Shown here piece after piece: positions 1 to 8,653 of a stretch of 64,000 bases of DNA. Each line of letters opens with the position of its first letter. Position 1 is the first letter of the stretch. Origin of the DNA: UBA877 sp963814135 (GTDB lineage Bacteria; Chloroflexota; Anaerolineae; Anaerolineales; Villigracilaceae); contig CAWFBZ010000003.1 in the NCBI GenBank assembly GCA_963814135.1, forward strand, positions 248,001-312,000, given 5' to 3'. Below the pieces are notes generated by a model. It had not been told where the DNA came from and did no database searches. It saw nothing but the letters and a program-made list of their open reading frames with translations. Position numbers and translations under genes: made by a program.

Positions 1-287
1 GTGGTCTGGATATCCTTGTCGGCCACTCCAAAGCCCTTGATGGTGCTGATGACCGCCTGGGCCTGGGTGTTGTTCTCCGATACGGCTGTCTTGGCGCTGG
101 CGTCCTGGGTTTGAACGCCGATCGAGACATAGGCGATATCAGGCGTCAGGGTTACTTTACCCGCTCCGGTCACGGTGATGGTCCGTTGGGGTGGCTGGGT
201 CTGCACGGCAATGCTGGCCGGACCACAGGCTGCCAATAAACTGCCCACGATCAGCAGGGATATTACGAGGAAATATTTGTTTTTCAT
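1..287 (-). CDS. SIMPL-domain (DUF541) lipoprotein, partial
   Basis: The 3' end of this gene lies beyond the window edge; only about 95 N-terminal residues are visible. It opens with a lipoprotein signal peptide (hydrophobic stretch, then LLAAC with Cys21 as the predicted lipidated residue). After a short Gln/Pro-rich linker comes the start of a SIMPL domain: a VTGAGKVTLTPDIAYVSIGV strand pattern followed by an ENNTQAQAVI helix. It closely resembles the complete gene immediately upstream, so the two are tandem paralogues. SIMPL proteins are periplasmic or surface proteins of poorly defined role (BP26 and YggE are relatives). The start ATG at 287 is preceded by AAGGAG. The domain call is firm; function is unknown. 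Confidence 0.85.
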   Translation of the reverse strand, partial: MKNKYFLVISLLIVGSLLAACGPASIAVQTQPPQRTITVTGAGKVTLTPDIAYVSIGVQTQDASAKTAVSENNTQAQAVISTIKGFGVADKDIQT

Positions 288-375
288 GGTTTGCTCCTTC
301 TTTATGAAGATATTTTGTTATTTGCGCCGGGCATGAACTTCTGTAGCCTTCAAACCCGGCACCCTGGAACAGGCA

Positions 376-1092
376 CTATTGGATCGCGTACGTTACGCTT
401 ACCGTCACGGAGATCTGGGTCTGCCCGGGCTGGATCGGTACCGAGGCGTTCGGTGCTGCCGCCGCCCCGCCTCCGCCCATCCCGTAATAGGGCATCGGGG
501 AGTTATCGCTGTAGCTGATATTCAGGATCTCTCCCAGCTTCAGTCCGCCGGTTTGGGCCAGTTCGGTTGCCAGGCTGCTGGCGTTCGCCATGGCCTTCTG
601 GCGGGCTTCTGCCATCGCAGCCGTCTTGTCGGCCACGTCGAAGCTGATGCTGTTGATGCTGTTCGCACCCGAGCTGACCGCCGTGTTGAGGATCTTGCCC
701 AGGTTGCTCAGGTCACGCACGGTCACGTAGACCGAGTTGTCGACTGAATAATATGTGCCATTGTTGGCCGGTTGGCCGGGCGCATTATTATAGCCAGAGT
801 TGTTGGTGTAAACGCTGAAATTGCTGGTCTGGATATCCTTTCCGTCAATCCCGGCGTTTTTCAGTGCCTCCACCAGGGCCTGTGCCTGGTTGTTGTTGTC
901 GGTAACCGCCTTTCCCAGGTCGGGGTCGTCGGTATGCACACCGATGTAGATATAGGCGATGTCCGGGGTCAGGGAGACCGTTCCGTTCCCGCTGACTTCC
1001 AGTGTACGCGCTTGTGGGGTGGCGCCCCCGCAGGCGCTCAGCGCCACGGCCGCGATCAGGACAAAAGCAAATAGGGATAGTTTTTTACGCAT
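376..1092 (-). CDS. SIMPL-domain (DUF541) lipoprotein
   Basis: A complete 238-residue exported lipoprotein. A basic N-terminus and hydrophobic segment end in VALSACGG, with Cys21 as the predicted lipid-modified residue. The SIMPL/DUF541 domain fills residues about 30-237: the N-terminal VSGNGTVSLTPDIAYIYIGV motif, a long helix with NNNQAQALVEALKNAGIDGK, then DIQTSNFSVY and a C-terminal VSVTVSVTYAI strand. A Gly/Ala-rich insert (GMGGGGAAAAP) lies near residue 205. The gene is 88 bases upstream of its truncated paralogue and probably co-transcribed with it. Family members oligomerise in the envelope and have been linked to stress resistance, but no reaction is established. Confidence 0.9.
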   Translation of the reverse strand: MRKKLSLFAFVLIAAVALSACGGATPQARTLEVSGNGTVSLTPDIAYIYIGVHTDDPDLGKAVTDNNNQAQALVEALKNAGIDGKDIQTSNFSVYTNNSGYNNAPGQPANNGTYYSVDNSVYVTVRDLSNLGKILNTAVSSGANSINSISFDVADKTAAMAEARQKAMANASSLATELAQTGGLKLGEILNISYSDNSPMPYYGMGGGGAAAAPNASVPIQPGQTQISVTVSVTYAIQ

Positions 1093-1561
1093 GTCAAACT
1101 CCTTGTGAGATAATTGGTTATATAAATTGAAGACGCTCTAACCATTGTACAATGTTCCCGCCCGGATTGGAACTCTGCAGGAAATCGATTTGCGTTTCCT
1201 GTTTCGGCGGGGAAATACCCGCCTGCAACTTGTCTTTTCACCATTTACCATGTAGAATTGATACAAATGTTCTACGCGGGTCTGGTGTATTTACCTCGAC
1301 AATTCACCATTTCAACCAGAGAGTACCAAGAACTCACCACGATCCCGGGGAGAGCACCGCGGGACAGGCTGGACACGAAGTACACGACGGAAGAGGAGAA
1401 TGAAGAATATACATTATTGTTGTGCCTTTTTCGTTTTACCACGAGTAAAAAAAAGATAATCCAACAGTGTCGAGGTAGATACCGCCTGGTCATATATTTC
1501 TTTCACATCTTATCCGTGCATATCCGCCTCAACCGCATGATCCGCGTTCTATAATCATTCA
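1093..1561. other. Gene-free stretch upstream of nurA
   Basis: No convincing gene. It holds a patch at 1359-1370 that is the reverse complement of a word seen at 38071-38082 (AGCCTGTCCCGC), a degenerate ACACGAAG-type patch at 1371-1400, and an ATCCGTGCATATCCGC / ATCCGCGTTC patch at 1513-1549 with the same word (ATCCGCGTTC) again near 17137. The nurA -10 element lies at its right end. Confidence 0.6.
1550..1555 (+). promoter_or_regulatory. -10 element of nurA, likely leaderless
   Basis: A perfect TATAAT hexamer ends six bases before the ATG at 1562, so transcription would start at or next to the A of the start codon. There is no ribosome binding site in between. No good -35 is visible at the normal distance. 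The same TATAAT-type box, six bases, then ATG is seen at three other genes in the window. Confidence 0.6.
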
Positions 1562-2735
1562 ATGCCTCTGAACCTGCCACAACTCTTCGATAAGATCCAC
1601 CAGATCGGCCTGGGCGCCCACGCCCGCCAGGCAACCCTGGATGACTCGCGCAGCCGTGCCCGTTCCCTGCTCGCTGACTGGGCCGGCAGGGCCTCCGAAT
1701 TGCGTGACAAGCTGGAGCGTGCCCGCCAGGTCGATCCCTCCCTGCGCTGCGCCATTCCCCTGGAGGAGCCTCTGCAGGCTTCCTTCCCGCCCCCCGGCCT
1801 GCCTCCTTCCGTCACATTACTGGCCGCAGATGGCTCCCAGGTTTTGCCCGACCGGCATGCCGCCCTGCAATATTCGTTGGTCAACGTCGGCGCGATTGCC
1901 ATCCAGCCCGGCTCGGACCTCGCGCCTGAAATCTTTACGGATAGCTCCCTGCTCTTCGCCGACGAACTCTACACCGATACCGGCCGCATGGCAGACGAGG
2001 CCATCGAACAGCAGCGCGATATCGCCGAGCGCCGCATGCTGCTCGACCTGGCCCCCAATTATCCCGCGCCTGTCCTTGCCCTGACCGATGGTCCGGTGGA
2101 GCTTTGGGGAGCCCAGGGCGCCGGTGAGCAGGAGTATCGCCGCAATCTGGAGATCCACAAATCGGTTCTCTCGCAGTTACAGGCTGGGGGTGTTACGGTG
2201 GCCGGGTATGTCGATAAACCCGGCGCCGACCTGGTCGTCCGCAGCCTCGAAATCGCCATGCCTATCCACACCGCAGGAATTCAATGAAATCCGCACCCGG
2301 CATGCCCTGCGAGGTGTCACGGACCGCTGGCTGTATGGCTTCCTGCCCGCCGGTCACCGTTCGGCCATTTTCGGCCTGCAGTCCGGTTCCCGCAGCCAGT
2401 ACACCGGCGACCTGGCCCTGCATTTCTTCTACCTGAATGTCGGCGATGCCCTCCACCCCTGGCTGGTGCGGGTGGAAATACCCGCCTGGGTGGTTGCCGA
2501 TGCAGGGAAGCTTGACCTGCTGCATGCCGCGCTGCTCGCCCAGTGCCGGATCATGGGTGTCAGGCCCTATCCGTACATCCTGCAGCGTGCCCATGAGATC
2601 GCCGTCGTCAAATTCGATGAAAAAAGACAGGTCGAGCAAATGCTTGAATTGGAACTGCGCCGGGCGGGCGGCGAAATCGATTCCGAATCCAACAAGCAGT
2701 CTGCCAAAAACCTTAAAGGTCGTTCGGGCAAGTAG
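1562..2735 (+). CDS. nurA: NurA-type 5'-3' nuclease (reading frame broken once)
   Basis: NurA nucleases degrade DNA ends with the HerA pump. The first 241 residues carry the N-terminal catalytic motif LAADGSQVLPD (around residue 90) and a second acidic motif ALTDGPVEL (around residue 176). The frame then stops at 2287. The C-terminal half continues one base over as TPQEFNEIRTRHALRG, SGSRSQYTGDLALHFFYLNV and RPYPYILQRAHEIAVV, a typical NurA C-terminus ending at 2735. Removing one C near 2262 (ATGCCTATCC) joins the halves as AMLSTPQEFNEIR. One extra base, probably a sequence error, explains the break better than two genes. It is followed 43 bases later by a HAS-barrel-like gene, with herA 3.4 kb downstream. 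Confidence 0.85.
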
Positions 2736-2778
2736 CCCACCCGACAGGCCCCTCCGGTCCTTATTAAGGAAATGAAAT

Positions 2779-3390
2779 ATGAACCCCATCCAGATAGGTC
2801 ATCTGCTCCACTCAAGCACTTCGCAATTTGTCGCCGGCTGTTCCGTTTCACAGTCCCAATTGCCCGCCTTCGGCGCCCTCGTGTTGGCCCCCATCAACCC
2901 GGATTACCACGTCTACGGTTTGATCTACGATATTCACATCGACGACGATGGGCTGGTGCGCCAGCTCGTCACCGCCGGGGATGTCAGCCCGGAGGTCATG
3001 CGCGATAACCGCGAGCGCCGCATCGTCCCGGTCGAGATGTCCGTCCTGACCGTCGGATACCTGTCCCGACCCGGCGGGGATGACCGGGGCTTTCAGGTTT
3101 CCCATCTCCTGCCGCCCCGCCCGCCGCTTAGCCTGGACGTCATCGATCTCTGCTCGGCCGACGAAATCGCCCGCTTTACCGGCGCCGGTCATTTCGGCTA
3201 CTTCCGCCATATCCTGCAGGCGAAAGACGTACCGGTTGGGGAATTGCTGGCGGCCCATATTTTGCAGGTGAAACAAAGCACCCAAAACGACCGCTGGGTC
3301 GCGGCCGCCACCCGGGAACTGATCACCCTCCTGCGTGACGACTACCCCACCCTCATGTCCGTCCTGGGCTCATTGAGTGAGGCATATTAA
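2779..3390 (+). CDS. HAS-barrel-like HerA/NurA-associated protein
   Basis: A 203-residue soluble protein between nurA and herA. Residues about 1-110 read as a beta-barrel: IGHLLHSSTSQFVAGCSVSQ, then FGALVLAPI, YHVYGLIYDIHIDDDG and VPVEMSVLTVGY. This matches the HAS (HerA-ATP synthase) barrel style of N-terminal domain found free-standing beside HerA. The C-terminal half is helical (HFGYFRHILQ, RWVAAATRELITLL) and has no motif I recognise. I infer it is an adaptor or regulator of the HerA-NurA complex, since stand-alone HAS-barrel genes usually sit in such loci. There is no signal peptide or membrane segment. The start ATG follows AAGGAAATGAAAT. Confidence 0.65.
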   Translation: MNPIQIGHLLHSSTSQFVAGCSVSQSQLPAFGALVLAPINPDYHVYGLIYDIHIDDDGLVRQLVTAGDVSPEVMRDNRERRIVPVEMSVLTVGYLSRPGGDDRGFQVSHLLPPRPPLSLDVIDLCSADEIARFTGAGHFGYFRHILQAKDVPVGELLAAHILQVKQSTQNDRWVAAATRELITLLRDDYPTLMSVLGSLSEAY

Positions 3391-3435
3391 ACACTAAGGC
3401 CACTAAGGGACACTATGAATATCAAGAACACAAAA
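3389..3435 (+). repeat. Period-9 ACACTAAGG-type repeat, left of the GxxExxY gene
   Basis: A short run of ACACTAAGG, CCACTAAGG and GACACTATG units followed by AAGAACACAAAAAG. Units of the same kind occur in inverted orientation at 3875-3925 on the other side of the gene, and in direct orientation at 12121-12165. Confidence 0.5.
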
Positions 3436-3833
3436 AGAAAGAGTATTTACACCGGTACCATCTGAAGTCGAACGGATTGGAAAAAGTCGTTTTGGATTCT
3501 GCATTTCGAGTCCACACCACCCTTGGCCCCGGTTTGCTGGAATCGGTCTATGAAGCTTGTCTAGCCTATGAAATTAGGGAAAGCGGACTCCGAGTGGAGA
3601 CCCAGGTGGCTGTACCAGTCAAGTACAAAAGTATAACAATGGAAGGCGGGCTTCGCCTTGACATGCTGGTAGAGAAGTCTGTTATAGTAGAAATAAAGGC
3701 GGTCGAAGCCATGAATCCCATTTTCGAGGCCCAGCTTCTCACATACCTTCGCTTGACTGGTATTCGTCTTGGTTTCTTGATCAACTTTACCGTTCCTCAC
3801 CTCAAAAACGGCATTAAGCGCATGGTTATATAA
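3415..3833 (+). CDS. GxxExxY family protein (frame break near the N-terminus)
   Basis: The intact part starts at a TTG (3477) and encodes 118 residues with the family signature GPGLLESVYEACLAYE, then LRLDMLVEKSVIVEIKAVE and the C-terminal FLINFTVPHLKNGIKRMV. The D...EIK pattern resembles the core of PD-(D/E)XK nucleases, to which this family has been linked; no activity is established. The usual family N-terminus RVFTPVPSEVERIGK is present one frame over, at 3440-3484, and joins the rest if one A is removed from the AAAAA run at 3481-3485. The true start is therefore unclear; the ATG at 3415 is only a guess. Period-9 repeats flank the gene on both sides. Confidence 0.75.
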
Positions 3834-3874
3834 AAATCTTGGAGACCTCTTGTTATCTCCTTCTTAAAAACCCC

Positions 3875-3925
3875 TGCTTGTCTTTGTGAACCTTGGTGCA
3901 TCCTTCGTACCCTTTGTGTTAAAAA
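3875..3925 (-). repeat. Inverted period-9 repeat, right of the GxxExxY gene
   Basis: On the minus strand this reads as successive ACACAAAGG, GTACGAAGG, CACCAAGG and TTCACAAAG units, the same family as the patch at 3389-3435 but in the opposite orientation. The two patches bracket the GxxExxY gene. Confidence 0.5.
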
Positions 3926-4826
3926 ATGAAAAATCGTAAAAACACCAAAACTTCTACCTTCGGCTCCCCCGGTCGCGCCGGCCACGACTCATCCGCCTTC
4001 TACGCCGGCAAACTCTACGATGACCAGGTCCAGGCTATGGAAGGCGCCTATATCAGAATCCATCCTCCCCGAGGCTTCGCTCGATCGCATCTTCAACCGC
4101 TCCGCCGAGGCCATGGACGACTTGCCCGATAACTCCGTTCATCTCATGGTTACCTCGCCTCCGTATAACGTCGGCAAGGAATACGACCAGGACCTTTCCA
4201 TGCCAGATTACCTGGCCTTGCTCGGGCGCGTCTGGCAGGAGACCCGCCGGGTGCTCGTCCCGGGCGGCCGGATGTGCATCAACGTCGCCAATCTTGGACG
4301 CAAACCCTACATCCCCTTGCACGCCTTCATCACACAACAGGCTCTCGAACTTGGCTTCTTGATGCGCGGCGAGATCATCTGGAACAAGGCCGCCAGCGCC
4401 TCCCCCTCCACCGCCTGGGGCTCCTGGAAATCCGCCAGCAACCCCATCTTGCGGGACGTGCATGAATACGTCCTGGTCTTCTGCAAGGAAACCTTCAAAC
4501 GCCAGAACCCATCCAAACGGCCCAGCACGATCACGCGCGACGAATTCCTCGAATACAACAAATCCGTCTGGTCCATCCAGGCCGAGCCTGCCCGCAAGAT
4601 TGGGCACCCCGCTCCCTTCCCGGTCGAACTGCCCCGCCGTTTGATCCAGCTTTACACCTTTGAAGGCGAGACCGTCCTGGACCCCTTCATGGGCAGCGGC
4701 CAGACCGCCATTGCCGCCCGCATGTCTGGGCGCCACTACGTCGGCTACGAGATCGATCAAAACTACGTCGAACTGGCCACCCGCCGCATACAGGAGCATC
4801 CGCATGCCGCTTCCGGAATTGAATGA
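3926..4826 (+). CDS. Beta-class DNA (N4-cytosine or N6-adenine) methyltransferase, frame break near the N-terminus
   Basis: The catalytic motif IV comes first (HLMVTSPPYNVGKEYD), followed by a target-recognition region and then the AdoMet-binding motif I near the C-terminus (VLDPFMGSGQTAIAA, then HYVGYEID). That order marks the beta class. Family landmarks WNKAASASPSTAWGSW and GHPAPFPVELPRRLI are intact. The ordinary N-terminus is encoded at 3926-4050 (FGSPGRAGHDSSAFYAGKLY) one frame away; the reading moves to the downstream frame around 4045-4060 and one extra base there would restore it. No restriction endonuclease gene is adjacent, so it is an orphan methyltransferase or part of the HerA-NurA cluster. 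Its stop overlaps the next start by four bases (ATGA). Confidence 0.85.
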
Positions 4827-5608
4827 CCGTCAGTTCCTCGAAAAGCAATACCGGGATGCCTCGAATTCTTGACACCCGCCTCCGCCTGCACCAACGCTTC
4901 AGCGTCAATCCATACCGTTGGCAATCCTGGGTCTTCGACCACTTTGACCTGCCGCGGCACGCCCGCATCCTGGAACTCGGGTGCGGCCCCGGCGCGTTGT
5001 GGGTGGAGAACCTCGCCCGCATCCCCACCGGCTGGCAGATCACCCTTTCCAATTCCTCCGCCGGCATGCTCGCACAAACTCGTCAAAATCTTGCCGGCAA
5101 AGGTCCCTTTGAATTTAGAGTCATCGACGCCCAGTCCATTCCCCTGGATGCCGGTCAATTCGACGCCGTCATCGCCAATCACATGCTCTATCATGTTCCC
5201 GATAAGCGCCAGGCTTTCTCGGAGGTCCGCCGTGTTCTGAAACCCTCCGGGATTTTCTTTGCTTCCACTAATGGGGAGTCCCACTTGAAGGAGTTAAGCG
5301 ACCTGATCGGCAAATTTGACTCCCAATTGACCACCTGGGGTGGGGTATCCGCTTCATTTACCCTTGAGAACGGCACGCCACAGCTTTCAGAATGGTTTCC
5401 CCGGGTCACCCTCTACCGCTACCAGGACGCTCTGGATGTAACCGAAGTGGACCCGCTGGTGGAATACGTCCTCTCCGGGTCGGCCGCAGGTATCCTTGGG
5501 GAAAAACCCATCCGCTTCAGGCAGTTTGTCGCCCGCCAGATGCGCTCGCAAAATGGCGTTATCCATATCACCAGGCAAGCCAGCCTGTTCGTTTGTTCCC
5601 AATATTGA
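4823..5608 (+). CDS. Class I SAM-dependent methyltransferase
   Basis: A 261-residue Rossmann-fold methyltransferase. The AdoMet-binding motif I is ILELGCGPGALW (residues about 50-61), followed by an acidic FRVIDAQSIPLDAGQFDAVIANHML block (motifs II-IV, split here by strand boundaries) and EVRRVLKPSGIFFAST. This is the UbiE/Methyltransf_11 type; the substrate cannot be read from the sequence. It starts inside the stop of the DNA methyltransferase (ATGA), so the two are translationally coupled. The C-terminal quarter has no feature I recognise. Confidence 0.85.
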   Translation: MTVSSSKSNTGMPRILDTRLRLHQRFSVNPYRWQSWVFDHFDLPRHARILELGCGPGALWVENLARIPTGWQITLSNSSAGMLAQTRQNLAGKGPFEFRVIDAQSIPLDAGQFDAVIANHMLYHVPDKRQAFSEVRRVLKPSGIFFASTNGESHLKELSDLIGKFDSQLTTWGGVSASFTLENGTPQLSEWFPRVTLYRYQDALDVTEVDPLVEYVLSGSAAGILGEKPIRFRQFVARQMRSQNGVIHITRQASLFVCSQY

Positions 5609-5645
5609 ATTGGTAATTATTGATTTAAGATTTGAGATTGGCACT
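5605..5645 (+). repeat. Period-7 AT-rich short repeat patch
   Basis: AATTGGTAATT, ATTGATTTAAGATTTGAGATTGG: short units with about seven-base spacing. The same kind of text fills 6055-6165 and 63466-63600 and occurs briefly at 38255-38280. Confidence 0.5.
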
Positions 5646-5664
5646 CGACCGGTGGAGTCTTCTT

Positions 5665-6054
5665 ATGGATGCTGATGAATTAAAGAGAAGAACAAAGAAA
5701 TTTGGGTTGGATGTGATAAAGTTGGTTGAATCTCTGCCCAGCACACAAACGGGTAAAGTGATCGGGAACCAGTTGCTGCGTTCTGCCCTGTCGATCGGGG
5801 CAAACTACCGCGCCGCCTGCCGGGGACGTTCGAAACCCGATTTTATCTCCAAGATTGGCATTACAATCGAAGAAGCCGATGAATCGCAATATTGGTTGGA
5901 GATGCTCGCCGAGGCTGGTCTTGTCTCGCAGGAAAGACTTGAACCACACATAAAAGAGGCAGGCGAACTTGTCGCCATCCTGACCGCCTCCGCCAAAACC
6001 GCCCGTGAAAACCTTAATCGCCTGTCTCAAGCTCATAAATCAAAGTCAACATAA
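5665..6054 (+). CDS. Four-helix-bundle protein (23S rRNA IVS-like)
   Basis: A 129-residue all-helical protein of the family first described in intervening sequences of 23S rRNA genes. Landmarks are TKKFGLDVIKLVESLP, the hallmark GNQLLRSALSIGANYRAACRGRSKPDFISKIGITIEEADES, here broken into its parts (LLRSALSIGANYRAA, then DFISKIGI), and WLEMLAEAGLVSQERL. I chose the ATG at 5665 because the conserved first helix begins just after it; an in-frame TTG at 5632 lies in repeat sequence. It is free-standing here, not in an rRNA gene. The role of the family is unknown. Repeat patches flank it on both sides. Confidence 0.85.
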   Translation: MDADELKRRTKKFGLDVIKLVESLPSTQTGKVIGNQLLRSALSIGANYRAACRGRSKPDFISKIGITIEEADESQYWLEMLAEAGLVSQERLEPHIKEAGELVAILTASAKTARENLNRLSQAHKSKST

Positions 6055-6165
6055 TCCGGGAATCCAATTCCCAATCCACAGTCATCAATCTTCAAACATA
6101 GCCCGAAATCAATGAGGTTCAAATGCCCCAATCCTCAATCAGCAATCCTCAATCCTCAATCGGAT
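6055..6165 (+). repeat. Period-7 CAATCCTCAAT-type repeat running into herA
   Basis: Repeated CAATCCTCAAT, CCAATCC and TCAATCTTCAA words, ending inside the first 15 codons of herA. It gives that protein an N-terminal Pro-Gln-Ser-Ser-Ile repeat (PQSSISNPQSSI). Confidence 0.6.
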
Positions 6166-7847
6166 ACATCATCGGCGGCGGCCTGAAAGAATCCCTGCGC
6201 GCCCGCCTCACCGTCCCCTCCCAGACCGTCCAGGAAGGCGCCTTCGTCGTCATCCCCAGCGGCGACTGGCAGTTCTACGGCCTGGTCACCGACCTGCAGC
6301 TTGGCGCCACCGACCCGCGCTTCGCCGACGAGCAGACCGAGACGCGCCTGCCGCCCGCACTGGCCCAGGCACTGCACGGCCAGACCCTCTACACCAACCT
6401 CGAGATCCTGCCGGCCCTGATGCTCGAGCGCGGACCCGATCCTGCCCTCCCCGGAATACGCCGCCTGGGCGGCGGAGCATGCCGGTAAGCCCTCCCGCCC
6501 CCTGCCTGTCAAGACCGTCCCGCCTCACCACGCGCCCGTCCAACTCGCTTCCGCCGGCGATATCGCCGAGATCTTCGGGGATCCGGATGAAAAAGGCAAT
6601 TTCGTGATCGGCTATACGCGTGAGCAGGGCCATCCCGTTTGTATCAACCTGGAGCGCTTCGTCCAGCGTTCGGCTGGCGTCTTCGGCGCCACCGGCACCG
6701 GCAAATCCTTCCTCACCCGCATCGTCCTGGCTGGTCTGATGTACCACAATCGTGCCTCGGTCCTGGTCTTCGACATGCACAACGAATACGGCTATGACGA
6801 TACCGCTTCCGATACCGGCTTGCGCGTCACCGGCTTGAAGAGCAAGTTCGCCAGCCGGGTCCGGGTGGTCGGGCTGGGCGCCGGGTCCACCATCCGCGGC
6901 GCCACCCCCGACTTCAACCTCGAGATTGCCATGTCCGACCTCACCCCCGTTGACATCGAACTGCTCACCCGCGAACTGAATCTCAAGGAGACCACCCCCA
7001 CCACGCTGCACGCGCTCACCAGCTCCTTCGGCCGGGATTGGTTCCGCCGCTTCAAGGCCATGAACCGGGAAGAGGTCGAAGTAGAGGACGAACGCACTGG
7101 CAAGGTCAAAAAGGTTCCCCATCCCGAAAGCGTCGCCGCCTGGGCCGACGATGCCGGCGTCAACGTCATGGCCGCCGAGGCCCTGCACGACAAGCTGCGC
7201 CGCCTTTTCGACAAAGCCTACATCGTCGAGCAACCTGCCGCCGATAACATCGCCGAGATGATCAAGTCGCTGGAGGCCGGCCGTCACGTCATCCTTTCCT
7301 TCGGCCAGGACTACGAGACCGACCTGGACTACCTGCTGGTCTCCAACCTGCTCACCCGCAAGATCAAGCATGTCTGGGAGAACAAGACCAACACTTTCCG
7401 CTCCACCAACAAGGAAATGAACCCCGCCCGTTGGTCATCGTGGTCGAGGAAGCCCACAAACTGCTCAACCGGGAGATGGCCAACCAGACCACCTTCGCCA
7501 GCATCGCCCGTGAGATGCGTAAATACTACGTCACCCTGCTGATCATCGATCAGCGCCCCTCCCAGATCTACGACGAAGTCCTCTCGCAACTTGGCACGCG
7601 CATCTCAGGCTGGCTGGGGGATGAGGATGATATCCATGCCGTGCTCTCCGGCCTCTCCGGGCGCGAATCCCTGCGCGGCATGCTGGCCCGCCTCCAGCCC
7701 AAGGAGGAAGTGCTCCTGCTCGGCTGGGGCGTCCCCATGCCCCTGCCGGTCCGCTCGCGCCGCTACGACGACGAGTTCTGGAAATCCCTCTTCGGTGCGG
7801 CCGGCAAGAAAACCGAATCCCAGCTCCTCAAAGAACTCGGCTATTGA
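6123..7847 (+). CDS. herA: HerA-type DNA helicase/translocase (reading frame broken twice)
   Basis: HerA is a hexameric ATPase that pumps DNA into NurA. Three segments in different frames form one normal protein: 6123 to about 6450 (HAS-barrel N-terminus, GYIIGGGLKESLRARLTV), about 6450 to 7425 (Walker A GVFGATGTGKSF, about residue 189) and 7430 to 7847 (Walker B PLVIVVEEAHKLLN, then LGTRISGWLGDEDDIHAVL). Removing one C from the CCCC run near 6448 restores ALPEYAAWAAEH. The second join near 7425 needs one base added (EPRPLVIVVEEAH). Both look like sequence errors. The first 15 residues derive from a short genomic repeat and may not be native. It partners nurA upstream. Confidence 0.88.
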
Positions 7848-7980
7848 CGATACTATTGCCCATCTGCCTGTCCCCTTATTTGCGACTTTATGAAGCACCC
7901 TGTAAGGGTAAATCGTTCACACCGGATTTCCGCAGTATAATGATCTCGTATTACGATTTATCGATCGATAGGAGATTAGT

Positions 7981-8190
7981 ATGGAATCTGTGACCGTATC
8001 CCCAAAATTTCAAATTGTCATCCCAAAAAAGGTTCGCAATTTACTGGGGGTGAAGGCCGGGCAAAAAATGCGCGTCCTTGCTTATGATAATAAAGTTGTT
8101 CTCATACCTGTCCGCCCAATGAAATCAGCTCGTGGTTCCTTAAAAGGGATCGATACCGATGTCCGCCGGGAGCAAGAGGACCGTTTATGA
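7981..8190 (+). CDS. AbrB/MazE-like antitoxin
   Basis: A 69-residue SpoVT-AbrB swapped-hairpin DNA-binding protein: VTVSPKFQIVIPKKVRNLLG and the QKMRVLAYDNKVVLIPV strand. It partners the PIN gene that starts inside its stop codon (ATGA overlap), the usual arrangement of a type II toxin-antitoxin pair in which the antitoxin represses its own operon. A TATAAT lies at 7936-7941 and a good AGGAGA ribosome site precedes the ATG. The C-terminal tail (RGSLKGIDTDVRREQEDR) is the likely toxin-binding segment. Confidence 0.9.
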   Translation: MESVTVSPKFQIVIPKKVRNLLGVKAGQKMRVLAYDNKVVLIPVRPMKSARGSLKGIDTDVRREQEDRL

Positions 8191-8565
8191 ACGTGGTGGA
8201 TTCTTCCGGATGGTTGGAGTATTTCGCCGGCAGTGTCAACTCGGAATTTTTTGCCCCCGCCGTTGAAAACACGGAACAATTGCTCGTTCCGACCATCATT
8301 CTATATGAAGTGTTCAAACGCCTGGTTCAACAGGTTGGCACTGGCGCGGCTCAGGATTCCATTGCCGACATGCTTGCGGGACATGTCGTCGATTTGAACG
8401 ACTCTCTGGCCCTGAGCGCCGCACAAATTTCGATTGACCTGAAGATCCCCATGGCGGATAGCATCATTCTTGCCACCACACGGGAATATGACGCCACCCT
8501 CTGGACTTCAGGAGGTCCATTTCAAAGGCATTGAAGGCGTTAAATATTCCGGAAAGACTGACTGA
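8187..8565 (+). CDS. PIN-domain (VapC-like) toxin, frame break near the C-terminus
   Basis: A PIN ribonuclease of the VapC type. Acidic residues of the active site are visible in MNVVDSSGWLEYF (Asp5), PTIILYEVFKRL (Glu) and IPMADSIILATTREYDATLWT (Asp). In the printed frame the protein ends at 8534 as SGGPFQRH, but the expected family tail QEVHFKGIEGVKY follows in the next frame if one T is removed from GGACTTCAG near 8507, giving a stop at 8565. I treat it as one 125-residue protein with a probable sequence error. It pairs with the AbrB-like antitoxin just upstream. Confidence 0.85.
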
Positions 8566-8653
8566 GAGCAACTCGTCTGCACGCATTCCTCCACATCGCA
8601 CCAGTGCATCTTCCCCCCACCAAGTAAAATAACCTCCAAAGGAATCGCATCCA

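Noticed and set aside
4053..4805. Minus-strand open frame of 250 codons
   Set aside because: Antisense to the DNA methyltransferase, whose motifs are unmistakable.
6286..7371. Long minus-strand open frame (361 codons)
   Set aside because: Antisense shadow of herA, rich in Gly/Val/Asp as expected from a GC-rich coding strand read backwards.
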